A DNA stretch of 64,000 bases from Haliotis asinina (GCF_037392515.1 NC_090295.1:24468501-24532500), one strand, 5' to 3'. Shown: positions 11,640-22,632, numbered from the stretch's first letter. The notes: generated by a model from the letters alone, not told the origin. Numbers and translations: made by a program.

Positions 11640-12180
11640 AAATGTATTACAGCCCATGTGATTACTGGATAGGCAGGGACACTATCCTGAAACTCACCAA
11701 AGCCGTGTGAGTCTCAGAAGAGGAAGTCAAAGCATGGTTCGAAAATCAAGCCACTTGGCAAGTCTACCTGCTGGTGACTCTGTACATCCTGAGAAGAAAT
11801 TTCAACGTTTTGATGCCGAATCATGTTCACCAAACTGACCTCCTGTTTCTCCCACATGACAGGGTGAGATGCCTACAAGTATGCCCTGACCATCATCGGT
11901 GATGTCAGTTGCTACAAAGAAGCTGAACTGCTGACAACCAAACAGTCGAATGAAGTTGCCAAAACCTTTGAACGCATCTACAAAGTCGATTGACTTGGCC
12001 CACACTATTGCAAGTTGATGAGTTTATCGAAGCCATGTTGCAGCTACTGGCCAAGCATGATGTTCAGATGAGACAAGGCGTAGTAGGAGCTCACAGTAGC
12101 CAAGTCATTGTCGTGATTCAGTTGCATCCCAGCCAAACACCTGTTCTCACATCAGTACTTGCGGGAGTTAATTAAATTGA
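11640..12180 (+). pseudogene. Polinton-type integrase, fragments
   Basis: Retroviral-like DDE integrase of the Polinton group. Visible pieces are YYSPCDYWIGRDTILKLTKA and EEEVKAWFENQATWQVYL (N-terminal part), HQTDLLFLPHDRV carrying the first catalytic D, YKYALTIIGDVSCYKEAELL, KQSNEVAKTFERIYK, then LQVD followed by EFIEAMLQLLAKHDVQMRQG. At least three frame changes and one stop (after the KLTKAV segment) interrupt it. The expected central glycine-rich turn after LQVD is missing. It follows the polymerase on the same strand. Confidence 0.85.
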
Positions 12181-12259
12181 CGTGAGTGGTGGATGACATC
12201 AATCATGAAGTCAACAGACTCATGGACTCCTCCATCAAAATGATATCTGTTGAATCATT

Positions 12260-13105
12260 GCACCTCACGACACGGTCCCTTACACATCACCCACAGTTTG
12301 ATGATACTTTTCTCAGCTGTTCGAGCTCACCTTAGCACCAACTGTTTCTCTCGTCTTCAAAGTCCAGCTGAAAAAAATGTCTTCACTAAGGTGAACTGCT
12401 TGAGCTTAAAATCTCACGTGACCTCCAAAACGTGAGATCCTTGAATAAATTGTCATTACACGGTCCTACATTAGAAAACTGTGGCCTTTAAGCTAAATTG
12501 ACAATACATGTTTCAGTGTGAAACAACCCAACAGGTTACTCAAAGATGCTGTACTAATGAGACTAAATGAAAGTTTGGTCAAATCTTTGAATGACATTTA
12601 GAAGTGCATAAGAAAAGCACGGTTTAGGTATGTCAGCTTCTTTAATGAGAATAGCACGACGTGTCGGTGTGTATGCCTGCTCCTTTGTGAACTGATGAAG
12701 GAGCAGGCACAGGTTATTCACAACGAGACGTTAACGTCCATAAATCCTGAGATTGCATTTCTATCCAAAATCAACCTTGTAAATATAGCTCTTGTCAGAA
12801 AGGGAAGAGTCATGTCTCATGTTCATGACCTACACAATGTCTACGGAAATATAAAAATACATCGGAAAAGCTAGACCAGCAGCTATGCACAACAGAAATC
12901 AGATCTGAAGCTTGCCGTATTGCATAGGTATTGATTGAATGGATTTGTAACACTCAGTCGAGTGGAACCGAGCTTCATATCTTAGATCGTAGGTTTGATC
13001 CATGTCCAGGGGACGCAACCCTCTACAGCTAACTGCGGCGCTTTCGGTCATAATTAAGTGTTAGACGACAATCACAAAAATGGGAATGTGATTTTTTGTA
13101 TATAG
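12260..13105. other. No gene recognised, one perfect hairpin
   Basis: The first 80 bases may still be integrase C-terminus (short VVDDINHEVNRLMDSS frame). The rest shows no coding signal. The hairpin at 12674-12709 is listed separately. Confidence 0.4.
12674..12709. repeat. Perfect 12-bp stem-loop
   Basis: tgcctgctcctt and its exact reverse complement aaggagcaggca are separated by a 12-base loop (tgtgaactgatg). It is isolated, with no flanking repeat that would explain it. Confidence 0.8.
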
Positions 13106-13270
13106 GTGGGTGGGGTAGTCTAGTGGTTAAAGCGTTCGCTCGTCACGCCGAAGACAGGGGTTCGATTCACCACAAGGGTTAAGTGTGTGAAGTCTATTTC
13201 TTGTGCCCCTCGCCACGATATTTGCTGGAATATTGATAAAAGCCGCTGCAAACTCACTCACACTCTCACT
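13106..13270 (+). repeat. SINE-A, full length
   Basis: tRNA-derived SINE. The A-box region is tagtctagtggttaaagcg (from 13116) and the B box is ggttcgattc (13159-13168). A family body (gtgtgaagtctatttcttgt) follows, then the LINE-like tail (gctggaatattgataaaagc) and a CTCA-rich end. It is a good reference copy for the family in this window. Confidence 0.92.
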
Positions 13271-14300
13271 TTTGGTTATGCGCTCGAGACCAGGGCACCA
13301 AAGATAGAACTTATTTGACCAACATCATATGACCGAAAATGCAACTGATCTCCATTCTAACCGGCTCTTGCGACATACGCCTGGGGACACATTCCGATCC
13401 AGAATCTCTAAGGCGACGGCGACTGACACTCGGCAAATGTAATACTGAAGCTTCTATCCACGAAGGATAGCAGTAGGTATCACTAATGATTTCACAAACA
13501 TATACTTCAGTACTTATTCTCCGAGGTATTTCGCTTCCGGGGCTTCTCCCTGTTGGGTGAGTGCAAACCCTCTGACCCAGCCCCACTTGGGAGCTATATC
13601 GAACTTTGAAAGCACTTGTGGCAGGACGAACCTGCGGCTGAACAGCTTTTGAATCTGATGTAAGACGTCACAGTACAAGGAGGTAGAGCATCGGGGTCAC
13701 GACACAAACATCCATTTCCGTAAACCAGAGTATCGATATAAGAACGGGTCACCTGTTTGTCTCTGTAGGTGTTGTCCTGACCCTCTTGATCTCATTTATC
13801 TGAGACAACTGGGTTACAAGTCATATCAAACACAGATTATGACTGGGGAATTCACAAGGCTGCGTACAGTTTGGGGTGGGCTTTGATACTCGATGCTTCA
13901 GGTCAACATAACAATATTCACTGTAAAATGGCACGGTATTCACAATGCAGAGGGTTCCAGACATGAGGCAGAAGTTTGTAAACTCAATTATTTTCAAACC
14001 GACACTATATGGCTGACTGTGGCGTTTAACAACAAATCAACCATAATACAGAAATTCACATATCTACAGAACTTACCCACCTGTGCGTCATAGGTAGCAT
14101 TTAGTTATAGGTGAGCTACAGTTAATCGGAGCAACAGCACGGGTATGACACAGACCTGACTTCACCTACACGTCGGCTGAATGTCATCTACAACTGCACG
14201 ATGCTTCAAATCATTTGTAGAACTGCTTTAGTTAAGCTACAACAATTTGCTGCAAGCCATTTACAGAAGTGATAGCTACAGGCCCACAACAGGCAAGAGG
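13271..14300. other. No gene recognised
   Basis: A minus-strand frame at 13311-13586 (91 residues) and a short plus-strand frame at 13893-14093 have no recognisable domain or splice context. Confidence 0.4.
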
Positions 14301-14461
14301 CCTGCCGGGTAGCTTAGTGGTTAAGCGCTCGCTCGTCACACTGAAGACTCGAGTTCGATTTCATTGGGTACAATGTGTGAAACCCATTTCTGGTGTCCCG
14401 CTCAGTGATGTTATTGGAACATTGCTGAAAGTGGCGTAAAACTAAACTCACCCACACACTA
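14301..14461 (+). repeat. SINE-A
   Basis: A-box region tagcttagtggttaagcgct, B-box-like gagttcgatt (14351-14360), body gtgtgaaacccatttctggt and a tail with attgctgaaagtggcgtaaa. It ends in a degraded CTCA run. Confidence 0.9.
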
Positions 14462-14577
14462 TAGGTGAGCTCTATATCTGTATACAGCCATACAGTATAA
14501 TGCCACACGCACTACAAAAAGTAATTCAGTTGGGGATGATCATTAGACTTGAATGTTGTTTACAACAACACTATGCC

Positions 14578-14628
14578 ATATCCCAGCTATATGCAAGTCG
14601 GTATGTATACAGCGTCTGGGCCAGAGTC
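14578..14628 (-). repeat. SINE-B fragment
   Basis: A minus-strand piece with cccagctatatg and cgtctgggccagag, matching the cagacc/ccatatagctgg region of SINE-B. Heavily eroded. Confidence 0.45.
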
Positions 14629-14639
14629 AAGTGAGTGAT

Positions 14640-15330
14640 ACACCCACGTGATTTATACCGAGATAAACTTAGCAGACCTGGCCCAAGATTTCACTTTGTT
14701 GCCTTTTCTACATACAATGTTTCTCTGTTGCTGGAGACCTATATTCCTCATTAAGCTTCATCACTGTTCCAATGCTTTAATTTGCCAGTTGGTCATCAGG
14801 GCCTGCAGGCTTTAAAATCTTCAGGCCCTGAATAAAATCAGCAGGCCCAGTTTGTCAATCCAATAAATCCAAAATATACTAGGCACTTTATTCACAGTTT
14901 CAGACTGTTTCTACTCAATCAATTACCGAGGCCTATGGCGCATAGAGATATTTTTATGTGTTAAAGACTGGTGTGTTGAAATCCCTATGCACAATTCGTT
15001 GAAATACCAAGACGTTGAAACGTAAGTTATCGCAACATTGTGGATCATGGATCATTAAAAAACGTTAATATAGCAAGAGATTATGTGAAAGATTCTAGTT
15101 GAAGAAGGAGGGACAATTTACTGAAGTCCACAAGGGCATGCAAATATGTGAATCGGCGCTCAGCCTTCGGGCCGGTGATTATTTCACCCTATCCACAATT
15201 GTATATGTAGCAGAACGACAATATAATTGGTTTGATCCCTGTACTCAAAACGATCTCCTGATCAGCGATCAACAATTAAGCCGAATTATTCTGGTGCGGC
15301 AAAACCATCATATACGTGTACGGACTTGTG
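14640..15330. other. No gene recognised
   Basis: Contains a local repetition of caggccctga/gcaggcc motifs at about 14800-14850. The plus-strand frame 15099-15407 overlaps the LINE 3' region and has no domain. Confidence 0.4.
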
Positions 15331-15339
15331 TTGTCTTCA

Positions 15340-15925
15340 GGCTGTCTACGTATGAGGCTTGTATCCATGCATTCCATGCTCGCTCAAGGCGCTACAAAGA
15401 AAGGTGAAATGTATATTTAACATATATATTACGTTACTAATAGTTAGAATTAAAAAAGGAAGAAAGATCTAAGAGAAGGCTATGGAGAAGTAATGGGTTT
15501 TCAGAAGGGACTTGAAAGAGTTCAGTGATTTGACACATTTGATGTCAGCAGGCAGTGAATTCCAAATCAATGTAACGGCGTAGGTAAAGGTCCTCTGACC
15601 ATAGGAGACAAGTTTGACTTTGGGGACTGTAAGTAAATGCTGATTCTGGGATCTGAGACATCTTGCAGGGGTGTATAGTGTAAGAAGTTCGGATAAGTAC
15701 ACTGGAGCTTGACCGTGGAGACATTTATGTACAAGACACAATATTTTGAAGTTCACAAGGTACTTAACAGGAAGCCAGTGTAGGAAAATGTGTGATGAAA
15801 TGATGTGATCTCGCTTGGATTTTAGACATACAGTACCGGCAGCAGCATTTTGAATTGCTTGGAGTTTGTGTAATTGCTTGGAGTTCAATCCAGCTTGTTG
15901 TTTGAGAATAATCCCCTCTGGAGTG
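15340..15925 (-). mobile_element. CR1/L2-like LINE, 3' end only
   Basis: A 5'-truncated non-LTR retrotransposon on the minus strand. The end of the reverse-transcriptase ORF (15469-15888) is followed, at lower coordinates, by a 3' untranslated part with a tagcgccttgagc motif, a form often seen in CR1-like 3' ends. The right border, where the ORF begins abruptly, is the 5' truncation point. Confidence 0.8.
15469..15888 (-). pseudogene. C-terminal part of a LINE reverse transcriptase
   Basis: 139 residues without a stop. The order LQAIQNAAAGTV, HWLPVKYLVNFKILCLVHKC, GQAPVYLSELLTLY, RCLRSQNQHLL, GQRTFTYAVTLIWNSLPADI and LNSFKSLLKTHYF is the classical C-terminal signature of CR1/L2/Rex-type ORF2 proteins, downstream of the palm domain. 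The frame is clean, so the insertion is recent, but the catalytic domain is absent and no product is expected. The first methionine is not a real start. Confidence 0.9.
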
Positions 15926-15974
15926 AGTTATAACTTCATCTTCATTTGCATGTTTGCCAGACAGTTCTACATGT

Positions 15975-16510
15975 GTGAAGAAGTTGAAGGCTAAGACTGA
16001 CCACTCCTGCTCATGACCGATTCCTTAGGGTACTTCGCCGACGTCACCGATTTGCTTCAGCAATGGACACTGCCGGACATGTGATTGGTCCTCGAAGAAT
16101 TCCCGACCAAGCCATCAGAAATCATCTGTGAGATGTAGGAATTCGAGCATGCCGACCAAAGGACGTGTCTGGACACGGCAGCTCTGACAACAACGAGTCC
16201 AGTAGTGCAATTGCCACAGCTGTGGGCCGCCATATAGCAGGAATATTGCTGAGTGCGGTGTAAAATTCAACTCACTCATCTCACAGCCATGGAACCTAGG
16301 GAACTGGCGACACGATGAATCGCGTTTTCTGCTGCATGGGATGGGAGACAGTGTGTCTATCGACGTCGACACGAACGTCTTGCGCCGAACTGCATTCGAC
16401 AGGTGGACAGATATGGTGAAGAAAGTGTTGTGGTGTGGGGAGCCTTGTCCTACACGGGTAGATCAGAGCTAGTGGTGGTTCAAGGCAATATTACAGCAAA
16501 TCGCTAGACC
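15975..16510 (+). pseudogene. Tc1-like transposase relic, split by a SINE tail
   Basis: Two blocks of a Tc1-type transposase. The left block (about 15990-16220) reads through FASAMDTAGHVIGPRRIPDQ and a following AIRNHLRDVGIRACRPKD, the region before the catalytic core. The right block (about 16290-16505) has WRHDESRFLLHGMGD, the first catalytic D region, and a VLWCGEPC-like remnant of the VMVWGG motif. A SINE tail (16226-16286) sits between them and the sequence normally joining them is gone. It differs from the 4.7-kb element, so it is a separate lineage. Confidence 0.8.
16226..16286 (+). repeat. SINE tail fragment in the Tc1 relic
   Basis: Reads ccgccatatagcaggaatat, then tgctgagtgcggtgtaaaat and a CTCA end. 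It is a 5'-truncated insertion of SINE-B type. Confidence 0.85.
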
Positions 16511-17095
16511 TCATATCTGCAGTGAGTGATCTGAATTAATGCTGACAATGACAACAATACCTATGTTCATAATTTCTTTCATCGATGTTCAAAGGTAATA
16601 GACTTGTGTACAAGTAAGTATAAGTCTGATACATCTCCTCACCAATGGCATGTGCGTTTCATATTTTAAGAGCGTTAATTTGACACCCGTTGAATTTAAC
16701 TACCTGGTTGGTTTGGTATTGTACCTTATACAAGCCGACTGCAAGGGCGATTTAGAGTGTATCTCTCGTACATTTCTTAGGCTGTCGTATAAGATAACAG
16801 CACAAGTATAAACAGTTTCATTATCGGTCGTACACAAACATTTCGTCATTGTAGTTATATATAGCAAAACAATCTTTGCTTATCTTTACAGGCTACACAG
16901 CTGACACATACACTTATATATCATTAAAAAACAGGATAAACACTCGTCCCAAAGACCTTGCGCCTATATAACCCCTAACTAACCTTGAGTGTCTTCTCCT
17001 CGGGGACAACTAAATGTTCTCATTAAGGTAAATCCAGGGTCATATAAAGGTTTCGGTATTTGTTAACTGTAGCAATTGTCCTTGTGATCATGTTT
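16511..17095. other. Upstream region of the promoter, no gene recognised
   Basis: AT-rich unique sequence without repeats that I recognise. Confidence 0.4.
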
Positions 17096-17098
17096 TAG

Positions 17099-17240
17099 CC
17101 AATTGGCAAACATTTGCGGTTGGTTATGACGTCACGCGGGAAGCTTTTTACCCAGAAGCCTTGTGTGGCAAACCAAAATAGCCATGACCTACTTGAACCC
17201 GCTCCTCAGTATAAATACGGAGCGCTGAGAGACAGCAAGC
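17099..17240 (+). promoter_or_regulatory. Candidate RNA polymerase II promoter (CCAAT, CRE, TATA)
   Basis: An ordered set of core elements: ccaattgg at 17099-17106, a perfect palindromic CRE tgacgtca at 17127-17134, and a TATA box tataaata at 17210-17217. A start site would be expected near 17240. A perfect splice donor follows at 17330. The region is free of recognised repeats. It may be the promoter of the profilin-like gene, which has its coding exons 5.4 kb downstream on the same strand. That link is inferred from position only. Confidence 0.6.
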
Positions 17241-17329
17241 TTCTGTCGTTGAGCGCTATCGGGAAACAAGCAGTGGAGAAAGGGTACTTCATATAACTTT
17301 GCAAGCAAACATACAAGGAAAATAAACAG
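17240..17329 (+). other. Candidate non-coding first exon
   Basis: About 90 bases between the expected start site and the donor cag|gtaaag at 17330. It holds no usable start codon in a sustained frame, so it would be 5' untranslated. The matching acceptor may be the one at 22656. Confidence 0.5.
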
Positions 17330-17331
17330 GT

Positions 17332-18550
17332 AAAGACATATTTTATTTATAATACACACTGGAAACAATGTAAAGTCAGTTTGAGTGTTAAGGTATGGAA
17401 TGTTGATATAACACAAAAACGTATATTGTTGTAATACATAATAAATAGTTTATAATAACAGGTTTTTAAAATATATTTTCCTTTTTTCTCTCATTCGCTT
17501 GCATGCTGGATATGCACTCCATATGTTGAACGGTTTTTAAAATTTCAGTCTGCAAAGTATCTTGTGCTAATTCTTAACAGGTTAAAGTTTATGTGCAATC
17601 GTATGTTCTTGTACAGTGTTAACATTTGATTCACATTATAGCCAGAATATAAGCATATAATATGTATTTCAATATGTATCAGTATATGTGAGAACGTCAC
17701 TGTGTGAAGCATACAAAATGCAGTTTGCTACATTTTGCTGTGTCTGTTTTAAAAATATTTCTTTCTCCCCATCTTTACATTTCAATTCCCAATATTGATT
17801 ATTAAATTCATTTTGTTAAAATATATTTGTGCTTCAAAATATTATGCACGTTTGTTTAATTAAATTTTTAAGTAAGACACTCGGAACATGTAACACTCAG
17901 TCATTCTCCTCGAACACAATCGTCACATACGGACGGATAGAATGCATGTTTCGATATCAGTTTTGGAAACGGTTCGCTGCAGGAGAGAATATTCTCCTAC
18001 CGCGTATATATACTTGGCAACTTACCAACTCAGTTCCAAGGACTGAATTTCTTTCTGTAGCTACATATTGTAGCCTAACAATAGGACTTCGAAAAGTAAT
18101 CGCACCGCTTACCGTGAGTTGGTTACGTGTGGTGAATAGCGTATAGGGCTAATGATCAGACCAGCTTTGAGAAACACTGAATTAATGACTCTTGTTTCCT
18201 GGTCGGCTGTAAAACATCTAAATATCAAGATCCCGTCTTGTGCAGTACAGTGATGTTGCCGTGGTGTTGGTCGAGTTATTATGTACGGTGGACACAGGCG
18301 GCTCAAAGGTTTAGCGTGCCGCAATTCGCTTCCATGTTTGAATCCCGGTTCAGCCTGATGATGTACTAAGTTTGTCAGCACTATCGACTAGGTTCTATTC
18401 ACAAAATGCTTACGGTGTCAGAAGTCGTTTTCTGGTGTTCCCAGCCATGATACTGAATATCGCTCAAACAGTCGTTGAACCATACTCACTTATTTGAAGC
18501 ATATGGTCTATTGAGTTAGCAAGCTATATATAAGGCATGTTAAGGTAGGG
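17332..18550. other. Probable intron, no gene recognised
   Basis: AT-rich. Around 18290-18360 there is a tRNA-like stretch (ggctcaaaggtttagcgtgc, then tttgaatcccggttc) that may be the head of another SINE, too eroded to classify. Confidence 0.4.
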
Positions 18551-18554
18551 TTGA

Positions 18555-18640
18555 CGTTGAAATGTTTCATCGTCACGCCAAGGCCCTGGTTCGATTCTCC
18601 AGATGGGTATAGTGTGAAACCTTTTATCTTGGAAGTGTGC
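18555..18640 (+). repeat. SINE-A, truncated
   Basis: Retains cgtcacgcc, a B box ctggttcgattctcc and the gtgtgaaacc body start. It stops at the head of the next SINE-A copy, without a tail. Confidence 0.75.
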
Positions 18641-18800
18641 CACGGTTGTGACGAAGTGGTTCAAGCGTTTGCTCGTGACGCCTCAGACCCATTTCGATTC
18701 CCCACACAGGTACATTGTTTGAAGCCCAATACTAGTGTCCTCAGGCGTGATATTGCTGGACTATTGCTAAAGGCGACGTAAAACTAAACACACTCGCCCC
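18641..18800 (+). repeat. SINE-A, directly behind a truncated copy
   Basis: Head acgaagtggttcaagcgttt, B box tttcgattcc, body tgaagcccaatactagtgtc and tail gatattgctggactattgct. It is in tandem with 18555-18640, with the upstream copy cut exactly where this one begins. Confidence 0.85.
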
Positions 18801-19170
18801 ACGGTTGGCGTGACGTTGTGAACGAAGCCGTTTGTTAGTTGTACCTTGTACTATGACTCAGACGTTATCAACAAATCTGCGTTAAGGGCATAGCTCCATG
18901 AAGGTTATGTGGAACATGGCAGGTATGTTATCAGCTGTCAATCACGTTATCATTACGCAACATGCCCCCATTAAATATAGGGCACAGGCGTTATCGGTCA
19001 AGTGAGTGAGTCAGAAATGTTGGAGACGTATCGAGGCAATGTCTGGAGGATCACAATGTCTCATGGGAAATTAAGTAACATATGACTGGAGGTTCAAATC
19101 CCGTTTTGCCACCTTTGTTTGAATGGTTTTCTGCACCATGCTCGTCAGCAAAGTTGTAAACGTCTAAAGG
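18801..19170. other. No gene recognised
   Basis: Short intronic-looking stretch without recognisable content. Confidence 0.35.
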
Positions 19171-19336
19171 AGCGATGGAGTAGCGTTGAGGTAAAAAACA
19201 TTCGCTCGTCACGCCCCAGTCTCGGGTTCGATTCCACATATGGGTCCAATGTGTGAAGCCCATTTCTGGTGTCTATCGCCGTGATATTGCTAGAATGTTA
19301 ATATTGCTAAAAGAGGCGAAAAACTGAACTCACTGA
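19171..19336 (+). repeat. SINE-A
   Basis: Head agtagcgttgaggtaaaaaa, B box gggttcgattcc, body gtgtgaagcccatttctggt and the tail gatattgctagaatgttaat with a small duplication of the aatattgct piece. Confidence 0.9.
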
Positions 19337-19674
19337 GATCTGCATCATATTGGCAGACTGTAAGTGGCATTCATCCAGTTAGCCGAGTGCTTCAAGAAAC
19401 ACACCTAGAAAGAATATTTATTTATGTGCCTTCAATGACACGATTCATATTTGCAAACGCTTCCTCGTACTTATGCGACGCGGTGTTCAAAGGTCGCCGT
19501 CGGATCGGCTACGGTCGTTGTGTCACGTCGCTACAAGGTATTTGATTCACTCGTTGATTCATTAAATAGTCGTAGTTGTGATCCACTTTACCGCCTGACG
19601 ACCAAAGCCTCTTTATAACACGTTAAATATATCTATCATTCGTTAGGTTTTCCTGTATATATGTATCACTACGT

Positions 19675-19865
19675 GAGCGAATTTAGTTTTACGCCGCACT
19701 CAGTAACATTCCAGGTATACGGTGGCGGTCTGTAAATGATCGATTCTGGACCAGATAATCCTGTGATCAACATCATGCGCATCAATCTACGCAGTTGAGA
19801 TACAATGACAAGTCTCAACAGAACTTGTCAGCGAGCCTGACCACCCGTCTTTATCTTGTGCATTT
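19675..19865 (-). repeat. SINE-B, minus strand
   Basis: Begins with the tail complement (agttttacgccgcactcagt), then cggtggcggtctgtaaatga, the tctggaccagataatcctgt block and cagcgagcctgaccacccgt. The 5' end is truncated. Confidence 0.85.
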
Positions 19866-20171
19866 ATTACTCTTGTCACATTCTCCCTAAAAAATATAAA
19901 TCTCACGCCAAACTGGGTTTATATGCAAAATGCAAAATCCGTTAAGAATCAAAGAAACAGGTCGAAACAAATGTTTTCAGTGACTTTTCTGAGATTGGAA
20001 ATTCAATTATGCGTTCGCTTCGGAAGCACTTAAGGACACGGCCGAATGAGGGAGGCCATTAGACCCCGCCATCTCAAGTTGTTGAATTTTCTCTTTCGGG
20101 TTAGAAGCCCTTATAATTTAAATTCTTTGACTTCAACGTGTTACTTGCTATAAAAGTAAACACGTCGTCTA

Positions 20172-20395
20172 GGGCCTCCTTTCTCAAAATACAATGATGA
20201 TCGTGAGTCACTAAGGTAACCTTAGTGCAATGTTAAAGAATGGGATTTAAGGTGAACCTTAGTAAAGGTTGTTTCGTGAAAGGAGCCCCTGGGTGTACTT
20301 TCACAAAATACTAAGGTGATCGTAAGGCACTAAGGTAACCTTAGTGCAGTGTTAAAGAATGGAATGTTAAAGATGGGTTGCTTCGTGAAAGGAAG
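20172..20395. repeat. Two adjacent MITE-like inverted-repeat elements
   Basis: Unit 1 (20172-20290) begins gggcctcctttctcaaaata and ends tcgtgaaaggagccc, mutually inverted ends. Unit 2 (20291-20395) has the same plan (tactttcacaaaatacta to ttcgtgaaaggaagt). Both carry actaaggtaaccttagtgca internally, itself palindromic around ggtaacc. Short size, inverted ends and no ORF suggest a non-autonomous DNA transposon. A related piece lies at 20656-20730. Confidence 0.7.
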
Positions 20396-20655
20396 TGAGT
20401 GAGTTAAGTTATACGCCGCACTCAGCAATATTCTAACTATATGGCGGCGGTCTGTAAATAATCGAATCTGGACCAGACAATCCTGTGATCAACAACATGA
20501 GCATCGATCTGCGCAGTTGGGAACCGATGACATGAGTCAACCAAGTCAGCGAACCCGACCACTCGACCCCTTTAGTCGCCTCTTACGACAAGCGTAGTCG
20601 CCTTTTACGGCAAGTATGGGTTGCTGAAGGCCTATTCTACCCCGGGCCTTGTCAG
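20396..20655 (-). repeat. SINE-B, minus strand, nearly full length
   Basis: Runs from gtgagtgagttaagttatac to the complement of the 5' end (ggcctattctaccccgggcc). It is inserted among the MITE-like units, separating unit 2 from the related piece on the right. Confidence 0.9.
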
Positions 20656-20730
20656 CGCTAAGGTAGTCGTAAGGCCCATACTTCAACATATGACTACGAT
20701 CATTAGAGTACTAAGGTGGCTTTGATGAAC
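20656..20730. repeat. Third MITE-like piece
   Basis: Has gcgctaaggtagtcgtaagg and a tgatgaacggggcac end, resembling the termini of the units at 20172-20395. Confidence 0.5.
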
Positions 20731-22500
20731 GGGGCACGGGATTTACTCTTTTGTAAGTATAAGAAGTGCGTGACAGTAAACACGTGTAATATATCATAAA
20801 CAACACAGATCCTTATTATACACGTGTTATCAGGCAAGTTTAGTAAATATACCAAATAATGTTAACACCCTTAGTGGGTACGTGCGGAAGGTCATGAACA
20901 ATTCTACCTCAACTCAGTAACACGGATGTAACAGTCAGCACTGTAGCACTCACGAACAGAACCGAGGGAGTTCTCATCTCGACAGCAGTGCGACGTAAAC
21001 GATCACTAACAGAGAAAATAGTACTCGAAAGCGAAGTAAAATACATGAAAAATTGCAAATGGTGACATGTTATCACTTTCTAAAAATAACCAGTTCGGTT
21101 GTTTACCATTCCGGTGTTACAATCAATTCTTATTTGTATCTATTGATTAAGCTTCGACGTGAATACCACGAGGGTCATCATGACCTAGGTCACATGACCG
21201 CTGTACATCCCGGATTATCACGGGGGCAGTACGTTCGGTATGTCACGTTCGCAGTCCCTGTGATCCGGGCGTTCGCAGATAAAAAAGCTGGTAACCATGA
21301 CACGGGGTTTTAGAGTTTGGTTCTAAATGTGCATGTTTGTAAATTAGATCAGTCATTGACAGCTGTTTCCAACAGAAATAAATGTCTCTGTATGTTTTAC
21401 GAATATATATTCTTTGTTAATATAACGAGCTGTATTCTTTGTTGAACTAGATCCATATTTCATTGTATAGTTGCAATTCTGATATTTCAGTTGAGAATTT
21501 CTTATAACTTGACTGTCAACATTTTATGACCTTTACATCCGCGAAAAACAGAACCCCGCGTCGGTAAAATTCTGTAAATCAGGCCCAGTTGTGAAAGTCC
21601 AATGATTACTCCTTCGCTATGAGCTGGAGCACGTTCGAAGTGCATGTGTTTGTAATAGAGTGAGTTTGTACGGCAAACAGCTCCGGTGTGTTACTGGATA
21701 GTTGAATTTATAGCAGGTAGGTTTTGCCACGTAATATCACAGGATCCGTTTAATATCACATCTAAATTTTAATCGAGGGTTACATCTTTCACCTAGGGTG
21801 GTAAGGTTGAATAATTAAATTACACACACGTTTGTACATAAATGGAATGTTTTCGAAAATATAGAATGCTTGTTTGAATACACCACGAAATGTTTGTCGA
21901 CTAAAGGTTTCAAAATATATGATAATGCGTTTAATGGAATTTAGTACTACATACCTCTTCATCCAAGGACAAAACGAACGCAATGAAATGTCGTAATCAG
22001 TATCGTTGTATAGTTACAAACAAGGCAACAGGTGTCGTATTAATTGCTGGCAGATATATTGGGATCTAATATATCGTTTACTGGTTGAAAATTATCGCTG
22101 TTAGATAGTGATACTCGCGGCGGCGTGGGACGACGTCGGGAATTGGTGTATCAATTGTCTTCGCTTGAGATGTTGGTATGAGAGAATGAAGTGTATCCGG
22201 TTCCCCCATCTAAGTGGAACATATACATGTATAAGGCGTGTTGTGTATCCGTGACTAGTCTGTCGTACAGACCCTGAAGTATAAATATCCAAGAAAGCCC
22301 ACGCACGTCTAGAAAATGTGGCAAGTCTAGATTTCTGAAAATGAAGAAAGTCTCAGGGTTCCATTTCATTATATTATTTTTTTTCACTAAGAACGTTTTT
22401 TCAGTAAAATATGTTCATTTCAGAGACTAGCTGTTAGTCTAATCCGTGACAAAAGCAGAAAGAAGTGTCTTGGAAGATGAAAGCATAAAAATTGCCTATG
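20731..22500. other. Probable intron, no gene recognised
   Basis: A plus-strand frame at 21053-21313 and a few minus-strand frames lack domains. No repeats recognised over 1.7 kb, which makes this one of the cleaner unique stretches. Confidence 0.4.
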
Positions 22501-22506
22501 TTGTCT

Positions 22507-22632
22507 GAGGACCTGTGAGGATCCGGGTTAGAACTGATCTTAAGCATCCCGTGCTTGTCGTAAAGGGCGACTCACGGGATCGGGTGCTGATGCTCGCTGA
22601 CGTTGTGCGGCGTAAGACTAAACTCCCTTGTC
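22507..22632 (+). repeat. SINE-B with internal deletion
   Basis: Keeps the 5' part (gacctgtgaggatccgggtt to atgctcgctgacgttgtgc) and then jumps directly to the tail motif gcggcgtaagactaaactc. The centre of about 140 bases is missing. Confidence 0.8.

Larger units (their letters stand above)
10100..12250 (+). mobile_element. Polinton/Maverick-type element, decayed relic
   Basis: Two genes characteristic of Polintons, a protein-primed-type family-B DNA polymerase followed by a retroviral-like integrase, are recognisable in succession on the + strand. Both are broken by stops and frameshifts. Terminal inverted repeats and capsid genes were not found, so the borders are only those of recognisable coding remains. 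The family is related to DNA viruses, and this copy is an old inert insertion. Confidence 0.85.

Noticed and set aside
13159..13168. Functional tRNA genes at the ggttcgattc boxes
   Set aside because: The boxes sit in SINE-A copies with a family body and LINE-like tail. No acceptor-stem pairing as in a real tRNA was seen.
15099..15407. 102-residue plus-strand frame
   Set aside because: Its right part is antisense to the LINE 3' region and no domain is visible.
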